Part shown: in pieces, positions 61,437-64,000 of the stretch
How positions within the stretch are numbered: position 1 is the stretch's first letter
Layout of the letters: the number at the start of each line of letters is the position of its first letter
Origin: Geothrix fuzhouensis
GTDB lineage: Bacteria > Acidobacteriota > Holophagae > Holophagales > Holophagaceae
Assembly: GCF_024609325.1 (NCBI RefSeq)
Contig: NZ_JANHMQ010000001.1
Span: 1,364,001 to 1,428,000, forward strand
Length of the DNA: 64,000 bases
Direction of reading: 5' to 3'
Made by a program: the position numbers and the translations under genes
The notes under the pieces: model-generated
Seen by the model: the letters and a program-made list of their open reading frames with translations, nothing else
Database searches by the model: none
Told to the model about the DNA's origin: nothing

Positions 61437-63971
61437 GTGGCCAGGAAGCTGAAGCAAGACGATGCGAGTTCACCGAGCCCCGCCGAGCCCGTCGTGAAGG
61501 GCCAGAAGCTCGTGATCGTCGAAAGCCCTTCGAAGGCGAAGACCATCACCAAGTACCTGGGCAAGGGGTACAAGGTCATGGCCTCCGTGGGCCACATCCG
61601 GGATCTGCCCCGCAAGCTGGGGGTGGATATCGAGAACGGCTTCCAGGAAGAATACGAAATCAGCCCGGCCAAAGAGAAGGTGGTCAAGGAGTTACGGGCC
61701 GCCGCCAAGTCCGCCTCCGAGATCGTGCTCGCCACCGACCCTGACCGCGAAGGCGAGGCCATCAGCTGGCACCTGCTGGAGGCCATCAAGCCCCCCAAGA
61801 CCCTGCCCGTGAGCCGGGTCCTGTTCAACGAGATCACCCCCACGGGCATCGCCAAGGCCATGGCGGCGCCCACGGTCATTAATAAGAAGCTGGTGGACGC
61901 CCAGCGGGCCCGCCGCGTGCTCGACCGCCTGGTGGGCTACAAGGTCAGCCAGGTGCTCTGGGACAAGGTGCGCCGGGGCCTGTCGGCCGGCCGCGTCCAG
62001 AGCGTGGCCGCGCGCATCATCGTGGACCGCGAACGCGAGATCCAGGCCTTCAACCCGGTCGAGTACTGGGTGCTGAAGGCCAAGTTCGCCGCCAAGCTGC
62101 CGCCCAGCTTCTGGATGAAGCTGGTCAAGGTGGGCGGCGAGGCCCTGCAGCTGGGCAACAAGGAAACCAAGCGCCGGGTGGCCGATGCCGCCCAGGCCAA
62201 AGACCTCAAGACGAAGCTGGAGAAGGCCGCCTACAAGGTCACCAGCCTGGAAACCAAGGAGAAGAAGCGCAACCCCGCCGCCCCCTTCACCACCGCCAAG
62301 CTGCAGCAGGAATCGGCCCAGAAGCTGAAGATGAGCGTCAGCCGCACCATGCAGAACGCCCAGCGGCTGTATGAAGGCGCGGACTTCGGCGAAGGCCCCG
62401 TGGGCCTCATCACCTACATGCGCACGGATTCGCCCCGCCTGGCCCCTGAGGCCGTGGAGGCCACCCGCGAGTTCATCGCCAAGCGGTACGGCAAGGAGTA
62501 CCTGCCCCCCAAGGCCCGCATCTACCTGGGCAAGGCCGGGGCGCAGGACGCCCACGAAGCCATCCGCCCCACGGACATCACCCGCACCCCCGAGAGCCTG
62601 CGCGGGCACCTGGAGCCGGACCAGTTCCGCCTCTACGCCCTGATCTGGCGGCGGACCATGGCCTGCCAGATGGAGGCCGCCCGCTTCGACGAGACGGTGG
62701 TGCAGACGGAAGCCGAGCTGGGCAAGGACACGGCCCTGTTCGAGGCCAAGGGCGAGATCGAGCGCTTCCCCGGCTGGCTGGCGGTCTACCGCGCCGAGAA
62801 GGCCGAGACCGACGCCGAGTCCATCGCCGACGCCACCAAGGGCGACGAGGAGGACGAGGACGAGGCCCTGCTGCCGGCCCTCAAGCTGGGCGAGGCCCTG
62901 AAGCTGGAGCAGCTCGACGCGGACCAGCAGTTCACCAAGCCCCCCGCCCGCTTCAACGAAGCCACCCTGGTGAAGGAGCTGGAGGAGGACGGCATCGGCC
63001 GCCCCTCCACCTACGCCAGCATCATCAGCACCATCCAGGACCGCGACTACGTGAAGAAGCACGAGGGCCGCTTCCGGCCCACGGAGCTGGGCATGGTGGT
63101 CACGGACCTGCTCATCCAGGGCTTCCCCCGCCTGCTGGACAGCAAGTACACCTCGGGCATGGAGGGCAACCTCGATCTCATCGAGGACGGCAAGCTCACC
63201 TTCAAGAAGGCCATGACGGACTTCTACGGCCCCTTCGAGCAGGCCCTGGCCGCCGCCGGCACCGACATGCAGAACCTGAAGGCCGGCGTGCCCACGGGCG
63301 AGAAGTGCCCCAAGTGCGGTGACCGGAAGAAGCACCCGGGCGTGCTGCTCAAGCGCATCGGCCGCAACGGATTGTTCGTGGGCTGCACCAACTACAGCGC
63401 CGAGGCCGAGAAGGACAAGTGCGACTACACGGCGGACCTCGAGAAGATGGAGGAGCCCGAGGACGCGCCGGAGTGCCCGCTCTGCGGCACCACGCCCATG
63501 AACCTCCGCAAGGGCCAGTGGGGCCCCTTCTGGGCCTGCCCCAACTACCCCAAGTGCAAGGGCATCGTGAAGGCCGATCCCAAGGGCATCCCCGTGCCGC
63601 CGGACGAGCCCATCGGAGAGAAGTGCCCCAACTGCGGCAAGGACTTCGTGAAGCGTCACGGCCGCTACGGCGAGTTCATCTGCTGCATCGACTACCCGAC
63701 CTGCAAGACGGTGAAGAAGGAGATCCTGGCCGTGCCCTGCCCCAAGTGCGGCGGCGGCCTCAGCCCCCGCAAGACGCGCTTCGGCAAGATCTTCTACGGC
63801 TGCGTGAACTACCCCAAGTGCGACTACACCGCCTGGGACAAGCCCGTCCCCGTCACCTGCCCCGCCTGCAAGAACCCCAGCATGGGCGAGAAGACCCGGA
63901 AGCCCAGGGGCAAGGACCCCATCCAGGTCCTCATCTGCCCCAAGTGCGGGCATGAAGAGCCGATGGGATGA
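61437..63971 (+). CDS. topA: DNA topoisomerase I
   Basis: 844 residues. Toprim domain: LVIVESPSKAKTITKYLG and ATDPDREGEAISWHLLEAI; the active-site Tyr is in LITYMRTDSPRLAPEAV. C-terminal third has four to five Zn ribbons (CPKCGDRKKHPG, CPLCGTTPMNL, CPNCGKDFVKRH, CPKCGGGLSPRK, CPACKNPSMGE). Relaxes negative supercoils. GTG start after AGGAG. Full length, ends 29 bp before the window edge. Confidence 0.97.
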   Translation: MARKLKQDDASSPSPAEPVVKGQKLVIVESPSKAKTITKYLGKGYKVMASVGHIRDLPRKLGVDIENGFQEEYEISPAKEKVVKELRAAAKSASEIVLATDPDREGEAISWHLLEAIKPPKTLPVSRVLFNEITPTGIAKAMAAPTVINKKLVDAQRARRVLDRLVGYKVSQVLWDKVRRGLSAGRVQSVAARIIVDREREIQAFNPVEYWVLKAKFAAKLPPSFWMKLVKVGGEALQLGNKETKRRVADAAQAKDLKTKLEKAAYKVTSLETKEKKRNPAAPFTTAKLQQESAQKLKMSVSRTMQNAQRLYEGADFGEGPVGLITYMRTDSPRLAPEAVEATREFIAKRYGKEYLPPKARIYLGKAGAQDAHEAIRPTDITRTPESLRGHLEPDQFRLYALIWRRTMACQMEAARFDETVVQTEAELGKDTALFEAKGEIERFPGWLAVYRAEKAETDAESIADATKGDEEDEDEALLPALKLGEALKLEQLDADQQFTKPPARFNEATLVKELEEDGIGRPSTYASIISTIQDRDYVKKHEGRFRPTELGMVVTDLLIQGFPRLLDSKYTSGMEGNLDLIEDGKLTFKKAMTDFYGPFEQALAAAGTDMQNLKAGVPTGEKCPKCGDRKKHPGVLLKRIGRNGLFVGCTNYSAEAEKDKCDYTADLEKMEEPEDAPECPLCGTTPMNLRKGQWGPFWACPNYPKCKGIVKADPKGIPVPPDEPIGEKCPNCGKDFVKRHGRYGEFICCIDYPTCKTVKKEILAVPCPKCGGGLSPRKTRFGKIFYGCVNYPKCDYTAWDKPVPVTCPACKNPSMGEKTRKPRGKDPIQVLICPKCGHEEPMG

Positions 63972-63972
63972 C

Positions 63973-64000
63973 CTGCTGATTCGTAATCAGCAGATCGCAG
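63973..64000 (+). other. tRNA-Thr(CGU)-like anticodon arm fragment at window end
   Basis: CTGCTGATT-CGT-AATCAGCAG forms a 9-bp perfect stem-loop, and the following GATCGCAG resembles a tRNA variable loop and T-arm start. The loop TTCGTAA would give anticodon CGT. The D-arm and acceptor 5' half are missing (the preceding bases are the topA end), so this is not a full tRNA. It could be an attachment-site remnant or a chance hairpin; the rest lies beyond the edge. Confidence 0.3.

Noticed and set aside
61692-63953. A 753-codon frame antisense to topA
   Set aside because: Same mirror effect; no motifs, while topA on the plus strand is unmistakable.
63947-64000. A full tRNA-Thr gene
   Set aside because: No D-arm or acceptor 5' strand precedes the anticodon arm; those bases code for the end of topA.

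Overview
The window is a gene-dense (about 92% coding), GC-rich stretch of a Gram-negative bacterial chromosome. Outer-membrane proteins (porin, OmpW, OprM-type channel), c-type cytochrome, cytochrome bd, a menaquinone-type methyltransferase, a molybdopterin respiratory enzyme, DUF6600/FecR-like secreted protein and a Reg_prop/Y_Y_Y histidine kinase together suggest an Acidobacteriota-like anaerobe or facultative respirer (Geothrix/Holophaga type). The phylum is inferred from gene content, not shown by a marker gene alignment. There is no integrase, transposase or phage structural gene.

Layout. 1-12.9 kb: two ORF6N-type proteins, gpmI, a PAS sensor without output domain, a P-loop kinase, two paralogous acyl-CoA dehydrogenases on either side of ubiE/menG, a FecR/DUF6600 secreted protein, tatD. 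12.9-26.4 kb: a one-protein sensor kinase, moaA-mobA, then a respiratory operon (c-type cytochrome, porin, PsrA/PsrB/PsrC-like molybdoenzyme, TorD-like chaperone, NtrC-type regulator). moaA-mobA make the cofactor this enzyme needs. 26.4-28.9 kb: MerR regulator behind a 118-bp duplication, tRNA-Pro, an array of tRNA-derived 125-bp repeats, and two TetR genes with an AT-rich control region. 29.6-35.5 kb: a complete RND efflux operon. 35.5-43.4 kb (minus strand): trpR-trpB2 with a perfect palindrome over the trpR start, a lipoprotein-like Pcm, a VIT/vWA protein, an inverted-repeat element and an ECF sigma/anti-sigma pair.

43.5-58.7 kb carries several oxygen/nitric-oxide related genes: GGDEF-hemerythrin fusion, Crp/Fnr regulator divergent from the RIC (ScdA/YtfE) iron-sulfur repair protein with an FNR-like box between them, a lone diiron MBL domain, and rrf2-cydA-cydB with an operator sitting between the -35 and -10. 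Between them are surE, acylphosphatase, apt, an SDR epimerase, an NtrY-like kinase, a solitary DNA methylase and a B12-radical SAM protein. 58.9-64 kb is housekeeping: rimI-tsaB, rpmB, dprA, topA, ending in a tRNA-Thr-like half hairpin.

The most unusual items are the tRNA-Pro-derived repeat array, the trpR palindrome with a probably leaderless start, the duplicated start region before the MerR gene, and the cytochrome/porin/PsrABC module, whose electron acceptor cannot be read from sequence.
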